A DNA stretch of 57,869 nucleotides from the NCBI RefSeq assembly GCF_001456025.1, contig NZ_LMTZ01000157.1, positions 1 through 57,869 of the forward strand, given 5' to 3'. A model generated the notes under the pieces. The model made no database searches and was not told the origin of the DNA. It saw only the letters and a program-made list of their open reading frames with translations. The translations under genes were made by a program, and so were the position numbers. Positions within the stretch are counted from its first letter, which is position 1, and each line of letters opens with the position of its first letter. Source of the DNA: Mastigocoleus testarum BC008. GTDB lineage: Bacteria; Cyanobacteriota; Cyanobacteriia; Cyanobacteriales; Nostocaceae. Positions 15,949 to 24,880 of this stretch are shown in pieces.

Positions 15949-16335
15949 ATGCTGCTAGCTAGAATTATTTGTGCTTGTTTTGCCTGGTCTATAGTAATTC
16001 TTTCAATCGCAAGTGTGTGGTTCTCCTGGGAAAAAGGACGCAAACATCTCCAAAAACTACATCGAATACCCTGTAACCGTTGCGTTTTTTTTACCAATGA
16101 CTACCGATTAAAATGTACGGTAAATCCGATCAAAGCTTGTTCGGAGGAAGCTATCAATTGTATTGATTTTGAAGCCAAAGTAAAAATATGTGGTGGTTGC
16201 CACAATTCCCCGAAAAAATCTTACATCACATTTCTAAGAAAAGTTTTCCCTATCCAATACCTACAAAAGAAGGATATAAAGAGCAAACATTCGCAGAGAT
16301 TAGAGACTCGATATACAGAAAATTTAGAGACGTAA
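15949..16335 (+). CDS. Cys-rich membrane-anchored conserved hypothetical protein
   Basis: A 128-residue protein: one N-terminal TM segment (residues 2-25), then a cysteine cluster P-C-N-R-C-V-F-F-T-N-D-Y-R-L-K-C-T-V-N-P and S-E-E-A-I-N-C-I-D-F-E, and C-G-G-C further on. The CxxC-FFTN-LKCTVxP-EEAxNCxDF pattern is one I associate with a short cyanobacterial family of unknown function. It could bind zinc or an Fe-S cluster or form disulfides. The tail after ~105 is basic and variable. A Fur-like site lies 210 bases upstream and the antenna genes are the nearest upstream neighbours. Confidence 0.65.
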   Translation: MLLARIICACFAWSIVILSIASVWFSWEKGRKHLQKLHRIPCNRCVFFTNDYRLKCTVNPIKACSEEAINCIDFEAKVKICGGCHNSPKKSYITFLRKVFPIQYLQKKDIKSKHSQRLETRYTENLET

Positions 16336-16350
16336 TATACTACGTCTCTA
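16325..16350. terminator. perfect 10-bp hairpin at the gene end
   Basis: TAGAGACGTA / TACGTCTCTA, loop ATATAC, perfect pairing. The left arm includes the stop codon of the Cys-rich gene. No long T-run follows. It may act as a terminator between convergent genes and belongs to the AGAGACG hairpin repeat type. Confidence 0.55.
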
Positions 16351-16413
16351 TAAAGTAAATCGATTCTGCACAGGTATCTAGTTCTTCTATTATTCCTACC
16401 AGAATTTCATAGA

Positions 16414-18039
16414 TTAATACTTGGATACTGTTAAATCTTTTTCTACTCCTACTTTAACTCCTAGCCTTTGTAAATAACCGTAGAGCCGATTAATTGCTTG
16501 AATATGAGCACATGCTGCTGCGACTACTATATCAGTATCTGATGCTTGTCCGGAAAATATTCGCTCTTGGTAACGCAGTCGCACAGTAACTGTACCTAAA
16601 GCATCAATTCCCTCTGTGACAGATTGTACGGCAAATTCAATAAGTTGATTAGGAATTTGAATTAAGTGATTAATTGCTTTGTAAACTGCATCGACTGGTC
16701 CAGCACCAACAACAGCATCAGTTAGGATCTTACCTTCTGGTGTAACAATAGTCACGGTAGCAGTAGGGCAAGCACAACTGCCACAAGATACTTGAACGTG
16801 TTCGATTTGAAAACCTTTTTCTACAGCAATCTGAGTTTCATCACGGACAATAACTTCAATGTCCCAATCAGAAACTTCTTTTTTCTTGTCAGCAACTTCT
16901 TTAAAGCGAATAAAAGCTTTATTTAAATCAGCTTCATTCAATTCAAATCCCAGTTCCCGAAGACGAGTTCGAAAAGCATTGCGTCCAGAATGTTTGCCTA
17001 AAACAATACTATTTTCTGTCAAACCAACTGATGCAGCTTCCATGATTTCATAGGTTTGACGGTGTTTGATAACTCCATCTTGATGAATCCCAGACTCATG
17101 AGCAAAAGCGTTTGCACCGACTATTGCTTTATTGGGTTGTACTAGCATTCCAGTGCAGTTGGAAACTAAACGGGAAGTTTTGTAGATTTCGGTAGTCTTA
17201 ATATTTGTTAGGGGTACTTGTGAGTCAGACGATCGCCTAAAATAAGTATTAAAGTAAAATTTACGCACATCTAAAGCCATAACGATTTCTTCAAGTGCGG
17301 TGTTACCAGCACGTTCCCCGATCCCGTTAATGGTACATTCTACTTGACGAACTCCATTCTCAATCGCAGTTAGAGCATTTGCTGTAGCTAAACCAAGGTC
17401 GTTTTGGGTGTGAATAGAGAGAATTGCTCGGTTGATATTAGGAACATTTTGCTTGATACCTTGGAGCAATTTTTCGATCTCTTTTGGCGTTAAGTAACCT
17501 ACGGTATCGGGAATATTAATGGTGGTTGCACCTGCTGCGATCGCGCGTTCCAAAACTTGGTAGAGGAATTCTGGCTCGGAACGAGTCGCATCCATTGGGG
17601 AAAACTCCACATCTTCCATAAAAGATTTTGCACAAGCAACCATTTCTTCAGCGATCGCTAGAACCTCACTGCGAGTTTTTTTCAACTGATATGTGAGATG
17701 AATATCAGAAGTAGAAATAAAAGTATGAATCCTACCCCGTGCTGCTGGTTTTAGTGCTTCTGCTGCGGCTTCAATATCTTTACGAACCGCCCTTGCTAAG
17801 CTACAAATTATCGGACCGTTAAGAACACCCACTTCTCGAGCAATCTTTTGTACCGCCTCGAAGTCACCACGACTAGAAACAGCAAATCCAGCTTCAATTA
17901 CATCTACACCTAATACTCCGAGTTGACGAGCAATAATTAGTTTTTCTTCTGGATTGAGAGTTGCACCGGGAGATTGTTCGCCATCCCGCAAAGTGGTATC
18001 AAAAATAATTACTCGGTCTTGTTCTGGTTTAGCGTTCAT
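16414..18039 (-). CDS. leuA: 2-isopropylmalate synthase
   Basis: A 541-residue type I IPMS. The catalytic HMGL-like domain opens F-D-T-T-L-R-D-G-E-Q-S-P-G; the metal-binding motif reads H-T-Q-N-D-L-G (Gln in place of the second His of HxHND), then G-E-R-A-G-N-T-A-L-E-E. The subdomain has NAFAHESGIHQDGV and GKHSGRNAF; the C-terminal LeuA dimer/allosteric domain (~395-530) carries CGSCACPTATV and GxGPVDA. It condenses acetyl-CoA with 2-oxoisovalerate, the first step of leucine synthesis, with leucine feedback expected through the C-terminal domain. It is transcribed divergently from a GntR/FCD regulator across a perfect palindrome. No other leu genes are adjacent. Confidence 0.95.
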   Translation of the reverse strand: MNAKPEQDRVIIFDTTLRDGEQSPGATLNPEEKLIIARQLGVLGVDVIEAGFAVSSRGDFEAVQKIAREVGVLNGPIICSLARAVRKDIEAAAEALKPAARGRIHTFISTSDIHLTYQLKKTRSEVLAIAEEMVACAKSFMEDVEFSPMDATRSEPEFLYQVLERAIAAGATTINIPDTVGYLTPKEIEKLLQGIKQNVPNINRAILSIHTQNDLGLATANALTAIENGVRQVECTINGIGERAGNTALEEIVMALDVRKFYFNTYFRRSSDSQVPLTNIKTTEIYKTSRLVSNCTGMLVQPNKAIVGANAFAHESGIHQDGVIKHRQTYEIMEAASVGLTENSIVLGKHSGRNAFRTRLRELGFELNEADLNKAFIRFKEVADKKKEVSDWDIEVIVRDETQIAVEKGFQIEHVQVSCGSCACPTATVTIVTPEGKILTDAVVGAGPVDAVYKAINHLIQIPNQLIEFAVQSVTEGIDALGTVTVRLRYQERIFSGQASDTDIVVAAACAHIQAINRLYGYLQRLGVKVGVEKDLTVSKY

Positions 18040-18106
18040 AATTTTTAGATCTTTCCAAACAAAAATTCAACACCCAAAATAAACAAGCAATTGCCAATCA
18101 ATTATT

Positions 18107-18142
18107 GTATATTGTATACAATATACGAAAAATAGTATACAA
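18107..18142. promoter_or_regulatory. operator candidate: 20-bp perfect palindrome plus a half copy
   Basis: GTATATTGTA followed directly by TACAATATAC (18107-18126) is a perfect 20-bp dyad containing TTGTATACAA. A second partial copy, AGTATACAA, lies at 18134-18142, just before the regulator's ATG at 18152. FCD-type GntR proteins are known to bind short TNGTNNNACNA-like palindromes, so this fits autoregulation and control of the divergent leuA. Confidence 0.65.
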
Positions 18143-18151
18143 AATCTTGAA

Positions 18152-18823
18152 ATGAATTTAGGCGAACTTGCAGCAAATTTACTACAAAAGCAACGCAGTA
18201 CCCCCGATCTGATTGCTGATGCATTACGAGAAGCGATTATTCAAGGCATATTTGCAGAAGAACAATCCCTAAGGCAAGATGAAATAGCAAAACAATTTGG
18301 AGTTAGTCGCATTCCTGTTAGAGAAGCACTACGTCAATTAGAAGCAGAAGGTTTAGTGAAGTTTTATAACAACAGAGGTGCTGTAGTTTCTGGTTTATCT
18401 CCAAGTGAAGCTCAAGAAATTTGCGAAATTCGTATTGTCTTGGAAAGTATGGCGATTAAATTTGCAATACCTAACTTAGAAGAGGTCGATATAGAAAAAG
18501 CTCAATCAATTTTGGATGCAACGGTAAGAGAAACTAATATTGCAATGCTAGGAAAATTAAATTGGGAATTTCACTCTACTTTATACGCTCCAGGAAAACG
18601 AAGTAGATTATTAAATATGATTAATAATTTACATATTAGTACAGAAAGATATGTACGTTTGCAAATGACAAGGATGAACTACTTAGAACGTTCACAAAAA
18701 GAGCACTACTTACTTTTAGATGCTTGTCGAAATAAAAATACTTCTACTGCTGTAAAATTATTGAAGCGACATATAAATTCAGCAGGAAAAGAGTTGATAG
18801 CTTATTTAGAAAAAACAGTGTAA
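18152..18823 (+). CDS. GntR-family transcriptional regulator, FCD subfamily
   Basis: A 223-residue protein. The N-terminal winged HTH of GntR type (~20-78): LIADALREAIIQGIFAEEQSLRQDEIAKQFGVSRIPVREALRQLEAEGLV. An all-helical FCD ligand domain (~95-220) follows, with R-x-x-L-E at IRIVLESMA, W-E-F-H-S-T-L and E-H-Y-L-L-L-D-A supplying the metal-ligand D/H positions, and R-H-I-N near the end. FCD sensors bind small organic acids with a metal. It starts 112 bases from the divergent leuA, with a palindromic operator between, so leucine or a branched-chain keto-acid signal is a plausible but untested effector. Confidence 0.9.
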   Translation: MNLGELAANLLQKQRSTPDLIADALREAIIQGIFAEEQSLRQDEIAKQFGVSRIPVREALRQLEAEGLVKFYNNRGAVVSGLSPSEAQEICEIRIVLESMAIKFAIPNLEEVDIEKAQSILDATVRETNIAMLGKLNWEFHSTLYAPGKRSRLLNMINNLHISTERYVRLQMTRMNYLERSQKEHYLLLDACRNKNTSTAVKLLKRHINSAGKELIAYLEKTV

Positions 18824-18860
18824 AAAATATGTGAATAAATGATTAGGACTGGGACTAATT

Positions 18861-20339
18861 TTAATCGTTCACATGGCTAGCTAGAGAAAAACTTGAATGC
18901 TCCTTTTGATAAGTAAATTTAGGATTTTTGGGAAAATCATCAGTTTCTTTCTTATCTAAAGAAATTGGGATTTCAATAATAAATTCTGTACCTTCATCAA
19001 TCTCTGATGTACAACTAATATTTCCGTGATGTTTTTCAACAATAATTTGATGACTAATGGATAAACCAAGTCCCGTTCCTTGTCCAACTGGTTTTGTGGT
19101 GAAAAATGGGTCAAAAACCCGATTTTTTACAGATTCAGGTATCCCCGGTCCATTATCTGCTATCCGAACTAAAACATAATTATTGTCTAAACTTTCTGTT
19201 GAGATGATTATTTTACGGTGACACTCTTGCGAATCTCCAGCAGTGCACTCTGACTTATTAGCATATACAGCATCAATCGCATTACTAATAATATTCATGA
19301 ACACCTGATTTAATTGTCCGGGGTAACACTCTAATAAGGGGATTTCTCCGTAATTTTTGATTATTTCTGTGATGCCGTATTTAGAGTTTTCCTTTAGTTT
19401 ACTTCCTAAAATTAATAGAGTACTATCAATACCTTCATGAATATCTACAGATTTCAGTTCTGATTCATCCAATCGGGAAAAATTACGTAGAGATAAAACA
19501 ATCTGACTAATACGTCCAGCACCATTTTTTAATGAGCTAATCATTTTTGGGATATCTGAAAGTAAAAAATCTAAATCTATTTTATCTACATAAAATTTGA
19601 TCAATGGGCTTGGATCTTCATAACATTTTTGATATAACTTTATAAGTTCTATCAAGTCATGCATATACTCTGCAACATGATTTAAATTACTTGAAATAAA
19701 AGTTATAGGATTATTTATTTCATGAGCGACTCCAGCAACCAATAACCCCAGACTGGACATTTTTTCTGCATGTATTAATTGAGTTTGGGTTTTCTGGAGA
19801 TATTGTAGAGATTTTTCTAATTTACTTCTTTGTCGTAGCGCAACTTGAGTTAAATCTTCTTTAATTTTTAATGTTTGCTTTAACTCTGAAGTTAATTTAT
19901 CTGCATCATTCAAAGCAGTATTTTTGGCTTGTAGCAAAAATAAAAAATCAGCAATTGGATCGTGAATAGCAAAATCTTTCATTTTTATACCTAAGGGAGA
20001 AAGACTAGCTACATCAGTCACCCATGGGGAACCCAAGAAGAAAAGAATTTCTCCTTCTTCCTGATACATAAATTGACCTTTCAATTGCATGTCTTTATGG
20101 ATAAACTGCAAAATGAATAGGGAACGAATCTTTTTTTTAATAATATCGAAATCAAGATTAATTGATGGACGATTTATTTGGAAGTGTTTATCAAATTTAC
20201 TATTAACTAATGGTTCTGGAGCAATACGCTGTAAAACTTGACCAACTTGTATAATTTCTATATTACGATTTAATATTATATGAAAAGGAAAAGCCTTTGT
20301 AAACAACTCTGGTGAAAGACTTAATTGCTCATAATTCAT
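18861..20339 (-). CDS. HNOBA-type sensor histidine kinase, partner of the H-NOX protein
   Basis: A 492-residue soluble kinase. The N-terminal ~150 residues (F-H-I-I-L-N-R-N-I-E-I-I-Q-V-G ... G-E-I-L-F-F-L-G-S-P-W-V-T) fit the haem-NO-binding-associated (HNOBA) domain. A coiled coil (~155-195) leads to the H box SSLGLLVAGVAHEINNPI (His ~207), N box NIISNAIDAV, and G boxes DNGPGIP and GTGLGLS. It lies downstream of the H-NOX gene, 151 bases away on the same strand. In Nostoc an H-NOX gene followed by such a kinase is a known arrangement; NO on the H-NOX haem modulates autophosphorylation. No response regulator is adjacent. Confidence 0.9.
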   Translation of the reverse strand: MNYEQLSLSPELFTKAFPFHIILNRNIEIIQVGQVLQRIAPEPLVNSKFDKHFQINRPSINLDFDIIKKKIRSLFILQFIHKDMQLKGQFMYQEEGEILFFLGSPWVTDVASLSPLGIKMKDFAIHDPIADFLFLLQAKNTALNDADKLTSELKQTLKIKEDLTQVALRQRSKLEKSLQYLQKTQTQLIHAEKMSSLGLLVAGVAHEINNPITFISSNLNHVAEYMHDLIELIKLYQKCYEDPSPLIKFYVDKIDLDFLLSDIPKMISSLKNGAGRISQIVLSLRNFSRLDESELKSVDIHEGIDSTLLILGSKLKENSKYGITEIIKNYGEIPLLECYPGQLNQVFMNIISNAIDAVYANKSECTAGDSQECHRKIIISTESLDNNYVLVRIADNGPGIPESVKNRVFDPFFTTKPVGQGTGLGLSISHQIIVEKHHGNISCTSEIDEGTEFIIEIPISLDKKETDDFPKNPKFTYQKEHSSFSLASHVND

Positions 20340-20490
20340 AATTAATTTCTGTTCTAATTTAATTATCTATTAAGCCCGTATTTTTTATTCAAGTTGATGA
20401 AAGTACAACTGATTAAGATGAAATTTTATATTTAATTTTCGTAATCTAGTTATGGGATAGTTATCTTTAAAATAGTCAATCGGTAAAATT

Positions 20491-21042
20491 TTATTCCGAT
20501 TTATATCGTAGTAAGAATTCATCGTGATCCGCACCTGAATCTCTTGATTGGGTTTGGGTAATTTCTACTTCTGTATCAAAGCGTTCTCCTAAACCTTTCA
20601 CTAAACCAAATACCATTGGTGAGAGACCTTCTCTAGTAGAGCGGTAATGCAAGGTAAGGGATTCTTCTTCCATATCCGTACATTCAAATGAAGGAGGGTT
20701 AAGTTTGGGAAAACTAACCCCAACACGAGCGTGCAGATTATCTAAGTTTTCTAAGAATTCAGGTAAATCTTCACCACTCATATCAATCATTTCACCGTAA
20801 CCTTCTTGTGCTGTGTATTGTATCCAATACTCTCCAAAGGCTTGCATAATATCTGAAGGTGACAAATCTAAAACAATACTTGCAGCTTTGACTAGTTTGT
20901 GAGTTAAATCATCGGGATAGCTTTCCATGCTGGTGAAGACATCTAGTTCTATTTCTGCTTTATGTCTGATTTGTTGCCATATATCTTCACCAAAACGAGT
21001 GCAGACCATGTCTTTAATTGCTTTATTGACTAACCCGTACAT
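20491..21042 (-). CDS. H-NOX haem nitric-oxide sensor
   Basis: A 183-residue single-domain H-NOX. It starts M-Y-G-L-V-N-K-A, has the proximal haem ligand His104 (LHARVG) and the haem-propionate motif Y133-R-S-T-R137 (YxSxR). Trp73 and Met143 correspond, by alignment to the His, to the distal-pocket Trp and Met of the structurally known Nostoc H-NOX. The distal Tyr that lets some family members bind O2 is absent (Leu near 140), so selective NO/CO binding is expected. A good ribosome binding site (AGGAGAT) precedes the ATG. It signals to the HNOBA kinase encoded next. Confidence 0.95.
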   Translation of the reverse strand: MYGLVNKAIKDMVCTRFGEDIWQQIRHKAEIELDVFTSMESYPDDLTHKLVKAASIVLDLSPSDIMQAFGEYWIQYTAQEGYGEMIDMSGEDLPEFLENLDNLHARVGVSFPKLNPPSFECTDMEEESLTLHYRSTREGLSPMVFGLVKGLGERFDTEVEITQTQSRDSGADHDEFLLRYKSE

Positions 21043-21211
21043 AGATGTATCTCCTGAAATATCCTAATTATTTTCAATTCAAAACTAATTTTGAGAATAC
21101 TGAGAACTAAAACATCGCTTAGTATTTTCTACATTTGCAATGTGAAGTATTTATTATTTTTAATATCTCAAAAATTAGTTTTTTGCCTCAGTATTTTTAC
21201 TCTCTAATTCT

Positions 21212-21934
21212 TTAAGACTTAAAGAGAAGCGGATTTACAGCAAAATTACCATTAAAAATTTGGCGCTCAATTCCATCAAAGAATATAACGCGAGCATCCA
21301 TTGCTTTTAGAATAGCTTGTCTGACTTTTATCTCTTGCTGATGACAGGTAATTTTCGGCTCTATTAATTCTGCAAGTTTTTTGGCGTGATCGGTATCTAA
21401 ATCTATATGGACTTCGAAAAACATCAAAGACTCTTTCGTGAAACTTCCACTACCTACAATACCTTTATAAAGTTGGGTGTATAGGGTATTTACAATGCCT
21501 TCTGAAGCGTAACAGATAGCTCCCAAAGCCGCTAAGTAACCATATTCTGGCGCAATACCCATGTAAGTATTAATTAAATTATTGGTTTCTGGAGTTTTTG
21601 AGAAAGATGCTAAAGTTCTATCATCTATACCAAGTGCGCGAGTAAATTTACGAAACAGTTCTGGATGACATTTTTCAGCTTTTCCCTGTCCCATTTCGTC
21701 ATATAGATTTTCGAGAATAACCATTTGTGCATTCTCATCTTCACAACAAGATAAGATGCTAGCTAATATTCGATTGAACTCTTTGCAGAATTTGTACATT
21801 TGAACTGCTAGTAATTTGACTTCTTCAAGAGTCAGTTCTTGATATCTGCACTTATGTAAGAAACTGTGTTCCCATATAGGATGACTTTTAGCAATTTCTC
21901 GAAAAGAACTTTGGATAATAAATTTTGAATTCAT
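21212..21934 (-). CDS. haem-oxygenase-like diiron oxidase (iron-containing redox enzyme / TenA-PqqC fold)
   Basis: A 240-residue all-helical protein. Candidate metal ligands sit in the expected order: Glu in E-N-L-Y-D-E-M-G-Q-G, His in C-H-P-E-L-F, Glu in A-S-E-G-I-V, then His-Asp-His in F-F-E-V-H-I-D-L-D-T-D-H. That is the six-residue HDO pattern of non-haem diiron oxygenases (relatives include UndA, CADD, BesC and the central domain of SznF), which N-oxygenate or cleave amino acids and amines. Its ATG overlaps the stop of the upstream methyltransferase (ATGA), so the two are translationally coupled and probably act on one substrate. Substrate unknown. Confidence 0.8.
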   Translation of the reverse strand: MNSKFIIQSSFREIAKSHPIWEHSFLHKCRYQELTLEEVKLLAVQMYKFCKEFNRILASILSCCEDENAQMVILENLYDEMGQGKAEKCHPELFRKFTRALGIDDRTLASFSKTPETNNLINTYMGIAPEYGYLAALGAICYASEGIVNTLYTQLYKGIVGSGSFTKESLMFFEVHIDLDTDHAKKLAELIEPKITCHQQEIKVRQAILKAMDARVIFFDGIERQIFNGNFAVNPLLFKS

Positions 21935-22701
21935 TTGGATATTTTTATAACAGCGTGTAGCGGAAAATCAGCAATGGGGCTAAAAAAAGATGGATCGAGA
22001 GCAATCATTTCTGGAGTCACCCGTAACTCTTTAAGAATGGGCATTTTCTCGAACCCAGTATCTCTTAAAGCGTCAAAATAATCTTCAAAAGTTTTATGTA
22101 TTAGTTGTACGTCCAGAGAAACACCATCTATTTTCCAAATTTTTCCGGTAAATTGTCGATCTCTTTGGCTAAAATAACCTTTATCGTTAACTTCGAAGTA
22201 GAAAGGATATTCTGCATCTCTCATATATGGGAAACAAGGATGAGGAATGCTAAATATAAACTGACCAGCAGGACGAAGAATACGTGCGACCTCAGACATA
22301 CACTGTTTCATCTGAGTGTTATTCAAATAATTGAATAAAAAAACAGCTACAACAAGGTCAAAACTATTATCGCCAAACTGTTTGAGATTTGTTGCACAAG
22401 CGTTTTCATAAGAAATATTTAAAGGTTTCTTTTCTTCTTGCTGTTTTGCAGCACGAATCATATTCTCAGAAATGTCAATACCATAGACTTGCGCAGCACC
22501 ACGTTTACTTAATTCACGCGTACAATAACCTTCCCCGCATCCTAAATCGAGTACTTTTCGTCCCTTGAGAGGTTCACACATGTCCAGAATAAAAGGACGT
22601 GCTGTAAAGTCAGACAAGGAACTAGGCTTCTCTCTAACCCAACTAGATGCAGTTAAATCGTATAATTTTTTGGTGGATTCCAAGTTATTTAAATTATGCA
22701 T
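21931..22701 (-). CDS. class I SAM-dependent methyltransferase
   Basis: About 256 residues. Rossmann methyltransferase motifs: motif I V-L-D-L-G-C-G-E-G-Y-C-T (~52), motif II Y-G-I-D-I-S-E-N-M-I, post-II N-A-C-A-T-N-L, motif IV S-F-D-L-V-V-A-V-F-L-F-N-Y-L, and I-L-R-P-A-G-Q-F-I-F-S-I-P-H-P-C-F (Methyltransf_11 type). The end domain (YFEVNDKGYFSQRD) resembles small-molecule methyltransferases. A GTG at 22707 is the longer reading; ATG at 22701 has AGG/GGTG just upstream. Coupled by a 4-base overlap to the diiron enzyme. It is the first gene of a run that continues into H-NOX and its kinase. Confidence 0.85.
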   Translation of the reverse strand: MHNLNNLESTKKLYDLTASSWVREKPSSLSDFTARPFILDMCEPLKGRKVLDLGCGEGYCTRELSKRGAAQVYGIDISENMIRAAKQQEEKKPLNISYENACATNLKQFGDNSFDLVVAVFLFNYLNNTQMKQCMSEVARILRPAGQFIFSIPHPCFPYMRDAEYPFYFEVNDKGYFSQRDRQFTGKIWKIDGVSLDVQLIHKTFEDYFDALRDTGFEKMPILKELRVTPEMIALDPSFFSPIADFPLHAVIKISK

Positions 22702-22707
22702 AAACAC

Positions 22708-23728
22708 CTGATGAATAAGCTTTAAAAAAACTATCTGCTTAACAATTAGTATGGAAGTATAAATAATCTAAGGAACAAAAATTGAATCATCTTTAATTCT
22801 AATGATATTTATAAGGATGCGTTATGCTTTTAACTATCACACACTAACTACACCTTAATTTTTTTACTTTACTTCATCCATGCTCCTTAATTAATAGTTC
22901 TAAATAAAGCCAGTGTCGAACTTCGACAAAAAAAGTTATGCATCCTAGAAAAAATCTCTCTACTTGTTGATAAATAACCAGAAAAATATTATTTGTACAT
23001 TTTTTTTCCGTTATATCAGTCAAAATCTGGGTTTGTAAATGTTAAATATACTGACAAATATTAGATAAATAAATTTGCTATATCTTTATAATAAAAGGAA
23101 GTTTTTATTGAAAATATATAGGTCGGTATTTCTTATTTAAATATTAATGTGTATAAGGTTAATTATACTACATTTAAAATTTGATAAAGATATTTATAAA
23201 TTAATTATGAAGTAATTGAATTTATGAAAAATGATAATTGTCTTATTAAGATGATGCAAAATTTCCCGTAATCTGCTTATGTTAAATACTGCGTTATAAC
23301 TATTCAAATTATTATTGAGAATAAAATAAACTAATTGCTCTGAAATAAGCTATATTCATTTTACTTTTTTATTTATAAACACATTTCAAAAAAATATATT
23401 AAAATCATTATGCTTATTAATTATTAATCTAAAACTAATATTTAAGTATTATTACTTGAACATCATGTTTTAAATAATAAATCATTGACTAGTGTATTTC
23501 AGGATGCCAAATAATAAAAAGTGTTTTAGCTTATTAGTATTATCAGAAAAAAGATGAAACTGAAGATTTTTATTAGATTGATACTCAAATCATAAATAAA
23601 ATAAATGAGTTATGAATCTATAGCATTTTACTATTTGTCAAGCAAGTGTATCTAAAATATGCTCAGGTTTGCTCTACCAGATAATTAACAACATTCACTT
23701 TAACAAATGATCTTTAGGAGATATCTAA
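22708..23728. other. one-kilobase AT-rich divergent intergenic region
   Basis: Very AT-rich spacer between the methyltransferase operon and the divergent oxygenase-like gene. No ORF or RNA gene is recognised. A TTATTGAGAATAAAATAA stretch (23312-23329) resembles the Fur-box core seen near isiA, but such strings occur by chance in sequence this AT-rich. It must contain both promoters. Confidence 0.4.
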
Positions 23729-24781
23729 GTGAAAGATTTATTAGAGCAACTTTCTGGTAGTATTGATGGAGATAACTCAAATACTCAATCTATTTCCAAA
23801 AAAAGTATATTTCCCCAAACTAGTCACGAGAAAGAGAAATCTGTAGAATTTTCCTATCTTGGTGATAGGCTTTTTGAAGAATTAGCGCAAAGAATTGCCA
23901 CAAAGAAACAATATAGGCTGCTATTTGAACACACTTTAAAACCCGAGCTGTTTGAGCAAATTCGAATAGCTGCTGCTACCTATATTTCCACTTGTTTAAA
24001 TAGTCCGATTATTCTTTCGGAAGCAGAGATGCTGCAACGATTGCTTGAAGCGAGAGAAGATTTACCAAACTATACTGGTACTGGGCTATTAATGCCAAAA
24101 CAGGAGCAAGTTCTAGCATTCAATTTATTTCAAAAAACTGTAGCTGATGCCTTTTATCAACTAGGAGCTAATGATTTAATTGATGCTGTAGATTTACCTG
24201 TCAATCTACGGATGGTATATGGTAAAACTAAATCTAAAAATGCTGCCTTACCTTTTACAAGTTCTAAACGTCATAGTGACGTTTGGGCTGGTGTTCCTGC
24301 AGATGCAACTGTAATTGTATTACCACTGTTTGGCGACATAGAACATATTACAATTGAAGCTGGTGAAATGCCCCGTGAGATGGAATTACAAGCGATGCGA
24401 GTAATGTCCAGTTTCGATGAAGGAAAAGATATTCCTATGGTTGTTTCTTACAAAGAAGCAAAATTACAGCATGGAACTATGTATTTTAATGATGCTCGTG
24501 GTTTGCATCAAACCGTGAGAAGAAAAAGAGAAGGGCTGAGAATATCAGTAGATTTTCGGTTCCGGAGAAAATTTAATGAAGACTATAGAGCTATGATTCC
24601 CCAACAATTTGGTGGTTTAGAAGAAGATATGAGTGTTCCTTATGAAGAATGGCTCAAAGTCGGTAAAGAGCATCTGATTGTATTTGATGAGACAATGGCG
24701 CAAGCAAGTGCCATCAAGAATTCTCATGCTCCAGTTCCTTTATACACTAAAGGTTATAGAATTACGAAAATTTTTGAGTAA
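23729..24781 (+). CDS. HxD...H non-haem iron oxygenase-like protein (2OG/cupin superfamily type)
   Basis: A 350-residue soluble protein with GTG start and a strong AGGAGAT ribosome binding site eight bases upstream. The C-terminal half carries a jelly-roll signature: K-R-H-S-D-V-W-A-G (HxD, about residue 188), V-I-V-L-P-L-F-G-D-I-E, then G-T-M-Y-F-N-D-A-R-G-L-H-Q-T-V-R and L-R-I-S-V-D-F-R-F-R. This supplies the distal His and an Arg, as in Fe(II)/2-oxoglutarate oxygenases. Some antibiotic-cluster proteins of StrG type look similar to me, but I cannot confirm. The N-terminal 80 residues are polar. It is divergent from the methyltransferase/diiron pair. Substrate unknown. Confidence 0.55.
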   Translation: MKDLLEQLSGSIDGDNSNTQSISKKSIFPQTSHEKEKSVEFSYLGDRLFEELAQRIATKKQYRLLFEHTLKPELFEQIRIAAATYISTCLNSPIILSEAEMLQRLLEAREDLPNYTGTGLLMPKQEQVLAFNLFQKTVADAFYQLGANDLIDAVDLPVNLRMVYGKTKSKNAALPFTSSKRHSDVWAGVPADATVIVLPLFGDIEHITIEAGEMPREMELQAMRVMSSFDEGKDIPMVVSYKEAKLQHGTMYFNDARGLHQTVRRKREGLRISVDFRFRRKFNEDYRAMIPQQFGGLEEDMSVPYEEWLKVGKEHLIVFDETMAQASAIKNSHAPVPLYTKGYRITKIFE

Positions 24782-24856
24782 TTTACTCTAACAAAAAATC
24801 GTTTCATAACAAATAATCTAACAACCAATAAAACTTCAAGATTTTTGTTTCTTCCA

Positions 24857-24880
24857 AACCCTCCTTAACTGAGGAGGGTT
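24857..24880. terminator. convergent hairpin terminator candidate
   Basis: AACCCTCCT / AGGAGGGTT, perfect 9-bp stem with a six-base loop, between two convergent genes. There is no strong T-run on either strand, so termination strength is uncertain. Confidence 0.5.
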
